This document shows, piece after piece, positions 43,424-52,904 of a DNA stretch of 64,000 bases. The DNA comes from Nostoc sp. NIES-4103. GTDB taxonomy: Bacteria; Cyanobacteriota; Cyanobacteriia; Cyanobacteriales; Nostocaceae. The translations under genes and the position numbers were made by a program. The stretch spans positions 6,838,494-6,902,493 of the forward strand of contig NZ_AP018288.1 in assembly GCF_002368335.1 (NCBI RefSeq). The letters are read 5' to 3'. The stretch's first letter is position 1, and each line of letters begins with the position of its first letter. The notes under the pieces are model-generated. The model searched no databases, had not been told where the DNA came from, and worked only from the letters and a program-made list of their open reading frames with translations.

Positions 43424-43837
43424 ATGAAAGTTTTTGCTATCAGACTAAAACCTGACGAAGATTTAAGGCAAAGCTTAAAGAACTTTGCCATGCAACAAGA
43501 TATTAAGGCAGGATTTATTTTAAGTGCGATCGGCAGCTTAAAACAAGCAACAATTCGCTTTGCTAATCAAGAAAATATTACAGTACTAAAAGATAAATTT
43601 GAAATTCTAACTATCAGCGGTACAATAGCAACCACCGGTGTACACTTACATATTGCTATTTCTGATCAACAAGGCAAAACTATTGGTGGGCATCTTGTTG
43701 ATGATAGTATCATTTACACAACGGCTGAAATAGTCATCGGTGCTAGTGAAGAATTTATCTTTAATAGAACTTTGGATGAACAAACAGGTTATTTAGAATT
43801 GGAAATTGTCAAAAAAATTAATTTAGAGCAAAGTTGA
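43424..43837 (+). CDS. PPC domain (DUF296) protein
   Basis: 137 residues, a stand-alone PPC/DUF296 domain as in plant AT-hook proteins and in archaeal/bacterial single-domain forms that trimerise. Typical motifs: FAIRLKPDEDLRQSL at the start, SAIGSLKQATIRF, and GVHLHIAISDQQGKTIGGHLVDDSIIYTTAEIVI with conserved His residues that in related structures bind metal. The next gene (methyltransferase) starts 20 bp later, so the two are probably co-transcribed. Confidence 0.88.
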   Translation: MKVFAIRLKPDEDLRQSLKNFAMQQDIKAGFILSAIGSLKQATIRFANQENITVLKDKFEILTISGTIATTGVHLHIAISDQQGKTIGGHLVDDSIIYTTAEIVIGASEEFIFNRTLDEQTGYLELEIVKKINLEQS

Positions 43838-43857
43838 TAACTTGCACCACCATCCAA

Positions 43858-44484
43858 ATGATTGAAACTAGAGTTCGCAAACAGTACAACGAGTTAGCAG
43901 CCGTTTATGATCTACGTTGGAAAAGTTATATAGCTAACACATTATCTTTTCTTAAAACCTGGGCAGAGATATCACCAACAGATACTGTACTTGATGTTGC
44001 CTGTGGTACTGGTGAGTTTGAACGTTTACTACTGGCCGAGTATGCATCGCAACATATTGTAGGGGTAGACATTTCAGATCAGATGTTGGCGATCGCCCAA
44101 AAGAAATGTAGTGCTTATCTTCAAGTATCATTTGATACCGCAAGTGCCTCAGGTTTGCCATTTGACAGTAATAGTTTCGATGTGATTGTGTCTGCTAATT
44201 CGTTTCACTACTTTGATCACCCACTTACTGCATTAAAGGAGATGAGACGTGTCCTTAAGCCTGATGGTAAAGTCATTATCCTGGATTGGTGTAGAGATTA
44301 TTTACTTTGTCAAATATGTGACATTCTATTAAAGGCTTTTGATCCAGCTCATCAGCAGTGTTATACCCAAAATGAATTTCACCGCTTGCTTGAAGATGCA
44401 AATTTTGCGGTTTCTCGTGCAACCAGAATTCGTTTTGGTGTTGTGTGGGGATTAATGGTAGCTACAGCAAACCTAAAAGAGTAA
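43858..44484 (+). CDS. Class I SAM-dependent methyltransferase
   Basis: 208 residues from the ATG at 43858. A TTG at 43834 would overlap the previous gene and adds eight unconserved residues. Motif I VLDVACGTGEFERLL and motif II VGVDISDQML mark the SAM site, with FDVIVSANSFHYFDHPLTALKEMRRVLKPDGKVIILDW as motifs III-V. Methyltransf_11/25-like; substrate unknown. Likely in an operon with the PPC gene. Confidence 0.87.
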   Translation: MIETRVRKQYNELAAVYDLRWKSYIANTLSFLKTWAEISPTDTVLDVACGTGEFERLLLAEYASQHIVGVDISDQMLAIAQKKCSAYLQVSFDTASASGLPFDSNSFDVIVSANSFHYFDHPLTALKEMRRVLKPDGKVIILDWCRDYLLCQICDILLKAFDPAHQQCYTQNEFHRLLEDANFAVSRATRIRFGVVWGLMVATANLKE

Positions 44485-44555
44485 TGTTACGGAAGCTGTA
44501 AAACTAATGCACTGCGATCGCATTTTACAGCAGATGGTAAAAATGCTTGAATTCA

Positions 44556-44588
44556 AAGTCAGAAAACCCTTACTGGGGTTTGTGACTT
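44556..44588 (+). terminator. Possible terminator hairpin
   Basis: AAGTCAGAAAACCC pairs with GGGTTTGTGACTT around a short loop, 72 bp after the methyltransferase stop. The stem is good but no T-run follows, so confidence is low. Confidence 0.35.
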
Positions 44589-44781
44589 CGATTGCCAGAA
44601 TCACGATATCTTAAGCTTTGCGTGGCAGTAAAATGTGTCTTCGCTATTTCTCCCCCAAATACTGCTCAAATTTCTTCTCTCTCGTTTGGTCTATCTCTCC
44701 TTGAGGATTGAGATCCTATCCCAATCGATTTGTATAGAAGCAGAACCCCTCAAAGTATTGTAGTGGTCAGGGAGAAAGACT

Positions 44782-45234
44782 GTGTTAGATATCGATGAAA
44801 TGGGATCGAAGGAAATACATGACCTTTTACAAAGGATAGAGTATGGACACTTAGGCTGTACATCAGAAGGACATCCCTACGTGGTGCCGATGCACTATTA
44901 TTTCGAGAATCCTAATTTATATATCTTTACAACCGAAGGAATGAAGACAAAGTACATTGATGCGAATCCGGAGGTGTGTCTACAGGTCGAAGAGATTCAC
45001 AACCTATCCCATTGGCGCAGTGTAGTTGTTATGGGTCGAGCTGAACGCCTAACAGAGCAGCAAGAATTTGATCATGCCATGCAGTTTATTAAAGCACAGA
45101 ATCCAAAGCTTTCACCTGCGCTGAATCGAACTTGGATAGATGTTTGGGGACGAGCAAATGTAATTGTCATCTACCGCATTTATCCTAGCGAGATGACCGG
45201 GCGAACAACTGAAGGGGTCAGCAGTCGGCCGTAA
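44782..45234 (+). CDS. Pyridoxamine 5'-phosphate oxidase family (FMN-binding split barrel) protein
   Basis: 150 residues, NimA/PNPOx-like fold: the start IHDLLQRIEYGHLGCTSEGHPYVVPMHYYFENPNLYIFTTEGMKTKYIDANPEVCLQVEEI is the standard pattern of flavin- or haem-binding split-barrel proteins, with SVVVMGRAERL following. GTG start with GGAGA seven bases upstream. Possible reductase or resistance protein; the actual cofactor cannot be seen. The unusual codon mix (AGG/GGA-rich) compared with neighbours might hint at transfer. Confidence 0.8.
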   Translation: MLDIDEMGSKEIHDLLQRIEYGHLGCTSEGHPYVVPMHYYFENPNLYIFTTEGMKTKYIDANPEVCLQVEEIHNLSHWRSVVVMGRAERLTEQQEFDHAMQFIKAQNPKLSPALNRTWIDVWGRANVIVIYRIYPSEMTGRTTEGVSSRP

Positions 45235-45326
45235 TTGAGTTATCAACATGGATTTCATCTGATTTTCCGTATTTGGCAGAGAAAGAAATGGTATAACATC
45301 CGCAATTGGAGCGAAGAAGTTTAACC

Positions 45327-45653
45327 ATGATTGGCAACTCGTTGCAGTGTGAATATATCGGTTGGGGAAACTTAGATCAGTTGCGATCGCAGTCTGTCGC
45401 TGAAAATGAAGCGTTAATTTTTACACCTCTTGCGGATAATGCTCCTAAGTTAATTCACGGCTTTTTGGATTGTCTGCGATCGCCAGAACTGCAAGCTAAA
45501 ATCCCGCAACAGTTTTCAGAAAATGATGTCGCAGGAGTTATGGTAGAAATGGTGAGAACGTTGCCGGAAAGCCTTTTAAAAGAGTGGAGAAATCAATCCA
45601 ACACCACCGATCAAAGAGCAGTTTGTGCAATCCTACGTTGGGCTACAAGTTAA
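45327..45653 (+). CDS. Hypothetical protein
   Basis: 108 residues from the ATG at 45327; a GTG/ATG-type start at 45306 would add seven residues. No membrane segment. Not recognised; composition (Leu/Glu/Gln-rich, FSENDVAGVMVEMVRTLPESLLKEWR) suggests a small helical protein. The stop is convergent with the RsmB-type gene and separated by one base. Confidence 0.5.
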   Translation: MIGNSLQCEYIGWGNLDQLRSQSVAENEALIFTPLADNAPKLIHGFLDCLRSPELQAKIPQQFSENDVAGVMVEMVRTLPESLLKEWRNQSNTTDQRAVCAILRWATS

Positions 45654-45654
45654 G

Positions 45655-46608
45655 TTACAAATTTTGTATAATGCCCAAACTATGGAATACATCTAAATCT
45701 AGTTCTTTAGCCTCACCGTCCTCAGTATTTTGAAAAAGCACTGTAAAGGCACCAGCACCTAACCTATCTTGGGGAAACATCCGATAGCAAGGCATAGTAG
45801 TTAAATGCGATTGATGGTCTTGTAAATGACTAACTTTAACTGCTTGAAACTGCGGAAACCGTGACAAAAACCATTCACAAACTTCCTCATTCTCTTCTGG
45901 GGAATAGGTGCAAGTCATATAAGCAAGATAACCTTGTGGAGCAACTAGTTGAGCAGAGTTAGCGATAATCCTTTTTTGCCGATTTGCACTTTTATTGATA
46001 GCAGTAGGGTGGAAACATCCCACTGCTTTTTCACCTTTAGCTAATAAAGATTGCCCAGTACAAGGAGCATCTACCATCACTAAATTACTTGATAATGGTA
46101 TGTTTTCTGCAAAAATACTAGAATCTCTACTCATAACAGTACAAGGTTTAATATGGCAACGCCTTAAATTAGAAATTAGCATACCCAAACGTTTACCAAT
46201 TACCTCATTACTTATGAGTAAGTCAGGTTGCAAAGCTTGATAAGCAAAAATACTTTTACCTCCCGGAGAAGCACACATATCAAAAACTAAACGTACCCGC
46301 TGAGGAATTTCTAACAAAGTTGCAGCCGCAAATACAGAAGAAAAATCTAAACAATAGAAATATCCTTGGTGATGTAGGGGATGTTGACCTGGTTTTTCTC
46401 CTAGGTGTAAACGGTCTATAAATTGTGGTTGCCAAATTGCTGGTGTTTCCACTGAAAAAGGTAAGATTTCCGGCTTTTGTTGACACCAAATAATACATGG
46501 TTGAAAAGATTGAGGATGAATTAATGCTTCGATAAATTTTTCTTGATTATCAGGGTTTTCAAATAAACGCCGGGAGAGTTTAAGTAATAAATTTGATGGT
46601 TTTTCCAT
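45655..46608 (-). CDS. RsmB/NOP2-type RNA (cytosine-C5) methyltransferase
   Basis: 317 residues. SAM site DMCASPGGKS, catalytic motif DAPCTGQSLL and the second conserved cysteine in MTCTYSPEEN (both cysteines needed in m5C methylation) are all present. It acts on rRNA or tRNA. The N-terminal RNA-binding NusB-like domain of RsmB is missing, so it is closer to the stand-alone NSUN-like group. Convergent with the hypothetical gene at 45327. Likely a housekeeping RNA modification enzyme. Confidence 0.87.
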   Translation of the reverse strand: MEKPSNLLLKLSRRLFENPDNQEKFIEALIHPQSFQPCIIWCQQKPEILPFSVETPAIWQPQFIDRLHLGEKPGQHPLHHQGYFYCLDFSSVFAAATLLEIPQRVRLVFDMCASPGGKSIFAYQALQPDLLISNEVIGKRLGMLISNLRRCHIKPCTVMSRDSSIFAENIPLSSNLVMVDAPCTGQSLLAKGEKAVGCFHPTAINKSANRQKRIIANSAQLVAPQGYLAYMTCTYSPEENEEVCEWFLSRFPQFQAVKVSHLQDHQSHLTTMPCYRMFPQDRLGAGAFTVLFQNTEDGEAKELDLDVFHSLGIIQNL

Positions 46609-46841
46609 TAGTAAAACTGTTACAGAAGAACAATGCTATGAAGTGGCTTGGCTTCATACTGAAAATATAATGACCGCCATTTTCACGGGGAATAAATAGG
46701 CGTGTAAGAATCAGTCTTGTAGATAAAGGGTAAAGATGTTTCTTTCCCTTTACTTTTCTTCATACCTGCTTACACCCTTCTCTGCTGCACTTTCCACATA
46801 ACTTGAAAAATCAGAACAACCCCACTGCATCGGAGATGGTC

Positions 46842-48269
46842 ATGGTATTAGATAATTTTCAGCGAAAATTACGCCAAGAAGCACAACTGTGGCGAGATGA
46901 AGGAATAATTAGTGCTTCGCAATACGAACAAATTGCAGACCGTTATCAATTTAAGAACTTAGAAGCAGCTGCACGCGATCGCTCTACAATGATTGCGATC
47001 GCTACAGGCGGTGTCCTTCTATGTTTAGGTGTGATTACCTTTGTAGTAGCTAACTGGGAAGTATGGCCACGAGAAGTTAAATTCATCCTGATGATGAGTT
47101 TGTTTTTCTCAGTGAGTATCATTGGTTTTTACACAAGACAAGCGACATTAGGCAAAAATGAAGGAAAGAAACCGCAACGCAGTAAACGCTTACTAGGAGA
47201 AGCATTGCTCATTTTAGGTGCTTTTATTTTAGGCGCAAACATAGTACTGATGGCCCAGATTTTCAATATTAACGGTTCCACTACCGAACTGTTTTTTGCT
47301 TGGGGATTTGGTGTTTTGCTCATGGCCTATAGTCTGTCGTTAAATTCCTTGGGAATTATGGCAATTATCCTAGTACAAATAGGGTATTGGGCAGGCATAG
47401 GAGACTTATCTTATACTTCCACTTATTCAGGTAACTCGTCTTGGGCAAGGTTAGTATTACAACATATGCCCCTATTATCATGGCTTTTGTTTGTACCTTT
47501 AGCCTACTTTTGTCGATCGCGTTGGATTTTTGCCCTCGCCGCCTTCAGCTTTGCTAGTTCTTTAGTATTCAACCTTGATCCTTTACCACTTCTGAACCTT
47601 GCAAATGTTGCTCCTTGGGTAGCATCTTTCGCTTTTGCACTTCCACCCGCATTATTCTGGAGTTATGACGACTTACTGTTTCCTACCATCAACTACAGGT
47701 TATTTCAACCCCTAGCCCGCGATTTAGCCCTAGTGGCTTTTGGACTTGTCTTTTACATTCTATCTTTTCGTTGGCAATGGCAAGGTCAATCCTACAGTTC
47801 CTATCCGCCAACGACTACCAGCGTGTTTATGTCTCTTCCCATCATTGATTTGGGAATTCTTAGCGGCTTAGCAGTATTGCAATGGTTGTTTTTGCTGCGT
47901 CACAGAAGTAACCCTCCCCGCCGGGAAGCAGTTTTCTCAACTGCGATTATTACCACCTTTATTGGCTTCATCGCCATAGTACCTTTCTGGCATCAAGCTA
48001 TCACTCGTATAGGCGACTTGGGCAGTTTTATTTTCAATGTACTTTTGGCAGTTTTGGCTTGGGGACTTATTCAAGAAGGATTGAAGTTAAGTGACAGGCG
48101 TGCCTTTTGGGGCGGTATGCTATTATTAACGCTGCAAATCATTAGTCGGGTGCTAGAGTACGACACTGACTTACTTTTCAGGTCGCTGGTGTTTATTATG
48201 TGCGGTTCTGTATTAATTAGTGCTGGACTTTGGTTTGAACGTCGCCTAACTCCTGCAAGTAAGAAGTAG
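46842..48269 (+). CDS. DUF2157 membrane protein
   Basis: 475 residues from the ATG at 46842, which has GGAG six bases upstream (46832-46835); a TTG at 46803 and the ATG at 46836 are alternatives. The N-terminal cytosolic part (LRQEAQLWRDEGIISASQYEQIADRYQF) is the DUF2157 signature, followed by about ten to twelve membrane helices. Function unknown. It is followed, 96 bp later, by a GDYXXLXY protein, its standard partner in many bacteria, which supports a joint role in the cell envelope. Confidence 0.85.
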   Translation: MVLDNFQRKLRQEAQLWRDEGIISASQYEQIADRYQFKNLEAAARDRSTMIAIATGGVLLCLGVITFVVANWEVWPREVKFILMMSLFFSVSIIGFYTRQATLGKNEGKKPQRSKRLLGEALLILGAFILGANIVLMAQIFNINGSTTELFFAWGFGVLLMAYSLSLNSLGIMAIILVQIGYWAGIGDLSYTSTYSGNSSWARLVLQHMPLLSWLLFVPLAYFCRSRWIFALAAFSFASSLVFNLDPLPLLNLANVAPWVASFAFALPPALFWSYDDLLFPTINYRLFQPLARDLALVAFGLVFYILSFRWQWQGQSYSSYPPTTTSVFMSLPIIDLGILSGLAVLQWLFLLRHRSNPPRREAVFSTAIITTFIGFIAIVPFWHQAITRIGDLGSFIFNVLLAVLAWGLIQEGLKLSDRRAFWGGMLLLTLQIISRVLEYDTDLLFRSLVFIMCGSVLISAGLWFERRLTPASKK

Positions 48270-48365
48270 TATGTTGAGTGATGACTGTTGACTGATGACT
48301 GTTGTCTCTGCGTAAGTCCTAATTCTGCTTTTGATTTCCCTAATACCTTTTTTAGGACTACGCTC

Positions 48366-49139
48366 ATGAAAAGTGAATCCTCTGAATCTAGCAAGAAAGG
48401 TGATTCTGCTGAATCTAGCAAGAAAATTGAATCGTCTGAATCTAGTAAAAATAAATCTTTGTCTCCCGAAGCGGAATTTTCTAAAAAGCTGACTTTTCGG
48501 GATTATCTAATTGCTACTGAACAAAAAGCGAACCAGCCTTTACCTTTTTGGCGGCTGTTGGTTCCTCTGCTAGTTCAAACAGGAATTATTTTGGCAGTTC
48601 CCACCCAAGCAATGTACACTAACCTCACAGGCAAAGAGGTAATTCTGCAAACCGTGCCTGTAAACTCCAATAATGTACTGCAAGGTGACTCCCTAAACCT
48701 CGACTACAATATTTCCCGCATTTCAACTTTAAGAAGACTTCCTGGTTGGGAAAATTTGCTTAGAGAAAATCGGGGGAATAACAGACAATTACTACCAGGA
48801 ACTAACTTATACGTAATTTTGCAAGAGCAACAATCCTTTACTGATGGGGTTCCTAGAGCTTGGCGACCAGTGCGTGTTAGTAGCAATATGCCTACGTACC
48901 TGTCAAGCAATCAAGTAGCCTTGAGAGGTGTGTATGAGAATGGTTTAGTCAACTACGGTGTGGAAACATACAATGTTACAGAAGAGATGCGATCGCAGAT
49001 GAGTAACGATATATCTCGCGCTGTTCGACAAACCCGAAACGGACAGCAACGACCCATAGTAGTGAAAGTCAAAGTAGACCAACAAGGTAACGCTGTACCG
49101 ATGAGCCTTTGGGTGCGCGATCGCAATTATCGTTTCTAG
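48366..49139 (+). CDS. GDYXXLXY-type membrane protein
   Basis: 257 residues. Following a membrane helix (about 60-80, PFWRLLVPLLVQTGIILAVPTQAMY), LQGDSLNLDYNISRI corresponds to the family motif GDYxxLxY (here GDSLNLDY), then a conserved RAWRPVRV segment. Periplasmic C-terminal domain. The first about 30 residues are low-complexity (three ESSKK-type repeats, from GAATCTAGCAAGAAA DNA repeats), perhaps recently expanded. Pairs with the upstream DUF2157 gene. ATG at 48366 chosen over the TTG/ATG at 48288, which lies in repeat-like DNA. Confidence 0.8.
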   Translation: MKSESSESSKKGDSAESSKKIESSESSKNKSLSPEAEFSKKLTFRDYLIATEQKANQPLPFWRLLVPLLVQTGIILAVPTQAMYTNLTGKEVILQTVPVNSNNVLQGDSLNLDYNISRISTLRRLPGWENLLRENRGNNRQLLPGTNLYVILQEQQSFTDGVPRAWRPVRVSSNMPTYLSSNQVALRGVYENGLVNYGVETYNVTEEMRSQMSNDISRAVRQTRNGQQRPIVVKVKVDQQGNAVPMSLWVRDRNYRF

Positions 49140-49324
49140 CACTTGGCTCAAGCAGGGGAGATGGGGAGGATAAGGGGGATGAGGAAGAAATAACTCCTAA
49201 TTCTTAACTCTTAACTTTTATCTACTCCCTTCCCATTGTTTAAGATTATCAATGTAATTTTTTCTCCTCTGCTCCCCTGCTCAAAAAAGCCTGCCTTCAC
49301 CCGGCAATTTTGGGTTGCCAGACC

Positions 49325-49576
49325 CTAATCTTGGTGGCGTGCATTCCATGCTACACCAAAAGCTGCCCCTGCCCCAGCTACCAACCCGGTACTCATTCCC
49401 TGTATAGTTTTTTCAATGGGGTCTTGAGTTAAGCAATCGCTTGTAATTTTATCAGCACGCAAGCAAAGATTGCTCTCTGCCCAACTGGTTGTACCTCCCA
49501 GAATTACACCAGCTACACTACAGGAAACAACAAGCAGTAAAAGGCGTTTGGTTTTTCTATCCATAGATGGATGCAT
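49325..49576 (-). CDS. Hypothetical protein with signal-like N-terminus
   Basis: 83 residues; M1 at 49576 or M5 at 49564. A basic start (MDRKTKR) and a hydrophobic stretch (LLLLVVSCSVAGVILGG) ending TSWAES look like a signal peptide. The remainder has two cysteines (LCLRADKITSDCLTQD) that could form a disulfide, and a second hydrophobic segment GLVAGAGAAFGVAW. Not recognised. Convergent downstream region contains repeats. Confidence 0.55.
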   Translation of the reverse strand: MHPSMDRKTKRLLLLVVSCSVAGVILGGTTSWAESNLCLRADKITSDCLTQDPIEKTIQGMSTGLVAGAGAAFGVAWNARHQD

Positions 49577-49680
49577 AAAAAATTAGAGTCAGTAGTTAAT
49601 CTTCAACTACTTTACACTATAAAATTGTGGGCAGCTTGGTAGTCATGCCGGTAGGGTAATCCCATTTTACGAAATACCTA

Positions 49681-49783
49681 ATACCAATTCGTAATTCGTA
49701 ATTCGTAATTCGTAATTAAGAAAGTTAGATATGGTCTGGGTTTTGTGGTTTGGATGTGTTGCTGGATTTTGGAGAATTGGTAT
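49681..49783. mobile_element. MITE-like element with ATACCAATTC ends
   Basis: 103 bp with ATACCAATTC at 49681-49690 and GAATTGGTAT at 49774-49783. The right end, read inward on the minus strand, begins ATACCAATTCTCCAAAAT, nearly the IS630 terminus at 3562. Five GTAATTC heptamers follow the left end. Probably a MITE of the IS630 family. An ORF from 49731 through it is not a gene. Confidence 0.6.
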
Positions 49784-49893
49784 AACACACCGAAAATCAA
49801 GTGATGGTGCGGCGCTTGGCTACAACACACCCTATTGGCTAAGGGAAGGGAATTACCAATGCCCCATGCCCTATGCCCTATGCCCCATGCCCA

Positions 49894-51729
49894 TCACTCA
49901 ATTTTTAAATTAAAGGGTAAACGAGCATAAATTCCCTGTGGATCGTTCATCTTTTGCCAAATTCCTATTTCCTGTTGCAGTTTTTGGAATTCAGCCGTCA
50001 GCGAATCGGTTGCTTTAATTTCCCCTCCTTGAATTCCTAAAGCAGTGCGTGTCTCTTCAACTGCACGTCCAAAAAAGCGTTCTTCAAAGCTGTTTTCTTT
50101 GGGATATTCTTGCAGTTGCCAATCTTTGCCTAGATTTGCTTGCTTGGCAGCATATTCAATAGCAGCACTCATACCGCCAATTTCATCCACTAAACCAATT
50201 TCTTTGGCTGCTTCACCTGACCAAACTCTTCCTTGAGCAATTTCTGCTACTTTTGGTTGTGGGATTTTCCGACCTTGAGCAACTTTATTGAGAAATAAAT
50301 TGTAAATACGGTTAACACTGCGCTGGTAGAGTGCTAATTCTTGAGGCGATTTTGGACGAGCAACTGTCTGACTATCAGCATAACGTGCAGTTTTAACTGA
50401 ATCCCAAGTGATACCATTATCGTTTGCTAACTTTTGTCCATTAAATAACACTCCAAATACACCAATGGAACCTGTGATTGTGTTGGGTTCAGCAAAAATG
50501 CGATTGGAGTCGCTGGCAATCCAGTAACCACCAGAGGCGGCGACATCACCCATTGAGACTACAACAGGTTTGACCTCACGGGTTAATCTTACTTCTCGCT
50601 GCATCACCTCGGCTGCTGTAGCACTACCACCAGGACTATTAATCCTCAGTACAACTGCCTTAACATTTTCATCTTGTCGCAGTCTATTGAAGATTTTCGC
50701 AAAGCGATCGCCCCCTACTTGTCCACTGTCGCCTTTACCATTGACAATATCGCCCTCAGCATAAACCACAGCTATTTTATTTTTGGAGTCGCGTTCTACA
50801 CTGATGGATTTATTAGGAACTTGAGCGTATTTAGCTAGGTCAATTTGCCGGAATGTTTGATCATCGCTATCGCTAGCTGTTAATTTCTTCAGGTCAGCAA
50901 CTACCTGATCGGCATAAGCCACCTGATCCACCAAACCATTGGATTTAGCTTCTGTAGCTTGTAGTATTGCTTGATTATCTGCGATCGCTTGTAACTTTTG
51001 GGGGTTAATTTTCCGGCTTGCTCCTACTGTACTGCGCCACTCTCCCCAAACATCATCTAATAATTGCTGCGTTTGTTGACGGTTTTCAGGACTCAGTTTT
51101 GTCAGGATAAAAGGTTCTACTGCTCCTTTAAATTTTCCTACCCGCACCACTTGAACACCAATACCATACTTCTGCAATGCTCCTGCTAAGAACATTGGTT
51201 GGCTACTTAACCCATTGATTTCCATCATCCCCAAAGGGTTAAGTACGATGGTATCTGCCACCGAACTCAGGTAATATTCCCGTTTTCCCCATTCCATACC
51301 ATAGGCGACAATTTTTTTTCCAGCAGCGCGGCATTCTTCCAAGGCTTTACGGATTTCTTTAAGAGAAGCAAAGCCTATATTACTAGCTCCACTGGTGCGT
51401 GTCGCATCTAGGTAGATACCCACAATTTTGCGATCGCTCCGCGCTTTTTCTAAAGCATCCAGAACGCTACGCAGTGTCATTCTATCTTCTTCTACCCCTG
51501 ATAGGGTCTTTTGAAGCAGTTCACCAGAACCAGGTGCCCTATCAGTGATGTTCATCGACAAGTCAAAAACTACTACTGACTTATCTTTCACTTCTGGGCC
51601 GGGATCTTTAGAAGTAGCAGCTGCAAATATCAACAAAATTAGTCCTGTAGTGCCGATACCGCAGAAAATAAACAGTCCTAGTAAACTGCCTAATAAACTG
51701 GCAAAAGTTTGTTTAATAAAGTTATTCAT
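49894..51729 (-). CDS. sppA: Signal peptide peptidase SppA (67 kDa type)
   Basis: 611 residues, the double-length form with two tandem ClpP-like domains. An N-terminal membrane anchor spans about residues 8-38. The catalytic Lys sits in VGKFKGAVEPF (K201) in the first domain and the Ser in GDVAASGGYW (S399) in the second, matching the split Ser-Lys dyad of E. coli SppA (K209/S409). It degrades cleaved signal peptides in the membrane; cyanobacterial SppA also affects phycobilisomes in high light. Upstream is an STRR cluster (51743-51810). Confidence 0.94.
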   Translation of the reverse strand: MNNFIKQTFASLLGSLLGLFIFCGIGTTGLILLIFAAATSKDPGPEVKDKSVVVFDLSMNITDRAPGSGELLQKTLSGVEEDRMTLRSVLDALEKARSDRKIVGIYLDATRTSGASNIGFASLKEIRKALEECRAAGKKIVAYGMEWGKREYYLSSVADTIVLNPLGMMEINGLSSQPMFLAGALQKYGIGVQVVRVGKFKGAVEPFILTKLSPENRQQTQQLLDDVWGEWRSTVGASRKINPQKLQAIADNQAILQATEAKSNGLVDQVAYADQVVADLKKLTASDSDDQTFRQIDLAKYAQVPNKSISVERDSKNKIAVVYAEGDIVNGKGDSGQVGGDRFAKIFNRLRQDENVKAVVLRINSPGGSATAAEVMQREVRLTREVKPVVVSMGDVAASGGYWIASDSNRIFAEPNTITGSIGVFGVLFNGQKLANDNGITWDSVKTARYADSQTVARPKSPQELALYQRSVNRIYNLFLNKVAQGRKIPQPKVAEIAQGRVWSGEAAKEIGLVDEIGGMSAAIEYAAKQANLGKDWQLQEYPKENSFEERFFGRAVEETRTALGIQGGEIKATDSLTAEFQKLQQEIGIWQKMNDPQGIYARLPFNLKIE

Positions 51730-51742
51730 AAGTCACTAGTCA

Positions 51743-51855
51743 TGAGTCAAGAGTCAAAAGTCAACAGGAGCCAGTCAAAAGTCAACAGTCAAGAGTCAAC
51801 AGTCAAGAGTCAGTAATAAAACAAATGACAAATGACCAATGACAAATGACAACTA
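51743..51855. repeat. STRR array (GTCAACA / AGTCAAG units, ACAAATG units)
   Basis: GAGTCAAAAGTCAACAGGAGCCAGTCAAAAGTCAACAG-type heptamers, then AATGACAAATGACC repeats, between the sppA start and the isomerase stop. Two genes in the same orientation are separated only by this array. Confidence 0.75.
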
Positions 51856-51857
51856 AC

Positions 51858-52904
51858 TTATTCTATGCGTTGTAAGCTTCCAGAATGTTTTAACTGATGC
51901 AAGGTTGCATTACCAGTACAAAATAACACGGTGGTAATTTCGGCAATTAATACCTCAGCTAAATCGTGGAGTGCTGCTTCTGATAACACTGCTGCTTGTA
52001 AGAATGGCATTGCTAAGCCAGCTATATCTGCTCCTAAAGCGATCGCTTTGGCGACATCGAGTCCGTGACGCAATCCTCCGGAAGCTATTAAGGGTACATC
52101 AGGAGCGATCGCTCTAATACTTGTAATACACTCTGCTGTCGGTATACCCCAATCTGCAAAAGTATTGCCCAACGTGCGTTGTAAGGCATTTTCTCCCCGT
52201 TCACCTTCTACTTTTGCCCAAGAAGTACCTCCCGCACCAGCCACATCAATAGCTGTTACCCCAGCTGCTATCAATTTCTCTGCCATAGCTGCTGAAATTC
52301 CATTGCCTACTTCTTTGGCAATCACAGGCACGGGTAATTTAGCGCATAAATTAGCTATTTTGTCAAGCAAACCGCGAAAATTAGTATCACCTCTAGGTTG
52401 AATAAACTCTTGTAGGGGATTAATGTGCAAAATTAAGGCATCAGCCTCTAACATATCGATGATTTGCAGACATTGATCTAAGCCATATTTATAGTTAAGT
52501 TGCACAGCTCCCACATTGGCAAACAACAGCACATCAGGAGCATACTTGCGAATGGCAAAGGTTGCAGCCACCTGGGGTTTTTCCACCGCTACCCGCTGGG
52601 AACCGACACCCATTGCGATTTTATAGTGTTGGGCGACTTCTGCTAAACGTTGGTTAATAATTCCTGCTTGTTCTGTTCCCCCAGTCATGGAAGAGATTAA
52701 CAACGGTGCTGATAGATATTTGCCTAAAAAAGTCGTGCTGATATCGATGTCATGGCGATCGAGTTCCGGTAGACAACAATGGGTAAAGCGATAGCGTTCT
52801 AGTCCATTGGTGGTTTGGTGAAACTGAACATCTTCTTCCAAGCAGATACGGATGTGATCTGCTTTGCGCGACTGGGTTTGTGTTGAGTTGATGGGAGCGT
52901 TCAC
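51858..52904 (-). CDS. fni: Type 2 isopentenyl-diphosphate delta-isomerase
   Basis: 348 residues, FMN-dependent TIM-barrel enzyme that interconverts IPP and DMAPP in isoprenoid synthesis (carotenoids, chlorophyll tail, quinones). Motifs: RKADHIRICLEEDVQF at the start, PLLISSMTGGTEQAGIINQRLAEVA, the glycine-rich FMN site VAGAGGTSW and IASGGLRHGLDVAKAIALGA. Cyanobacteria commonly use this form. Followed by the STRR array and sppA in the same direction. Confidence 0.95.
   Translation of the reverse strand: MNAPINSTQTQSRKADHIRICLEEDVQFHQTTNGLERYRFTHCCLPELDRHDIDISTTFLGKYLSAPLLISSMTGGTEQAGIINQRLAEVAQHYKIAMGVGSQRVAVEKPQVAATFAIRKYAPDVLLFANVGAVQLNYKYGLDQCLQIIDMLEADALILHINPLQEFIQPRGDTNFRGLLDKIANLCAKLPVPVIAKEVGNGISAAMAEKLIAAGVTAIDVAGAGGTSWAKVEGERGENALQRTLGNTFADWGIPTAECITSIRAIAPDVPLIASGGLRHGLDVAKAIALGADIAGLAMPFLQAAVLSEAALHDLAEVLIAEITTVLFCTGNATLHQLKHSGSLQRIE

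Noticed and set aside
44782..45234. Haem-utilisation HugZ assignment for the split-barrel protein
   Set aside because: It lacks visible HugZ-specific features; only the general flavin/PNPOx-like fold can be supported.
49731..49913. 60-codon ORF before sppA
   Set aside because: Starts inside a MITE and ends in CCCTATG repeats (MPYALCPMP); not protein-like.
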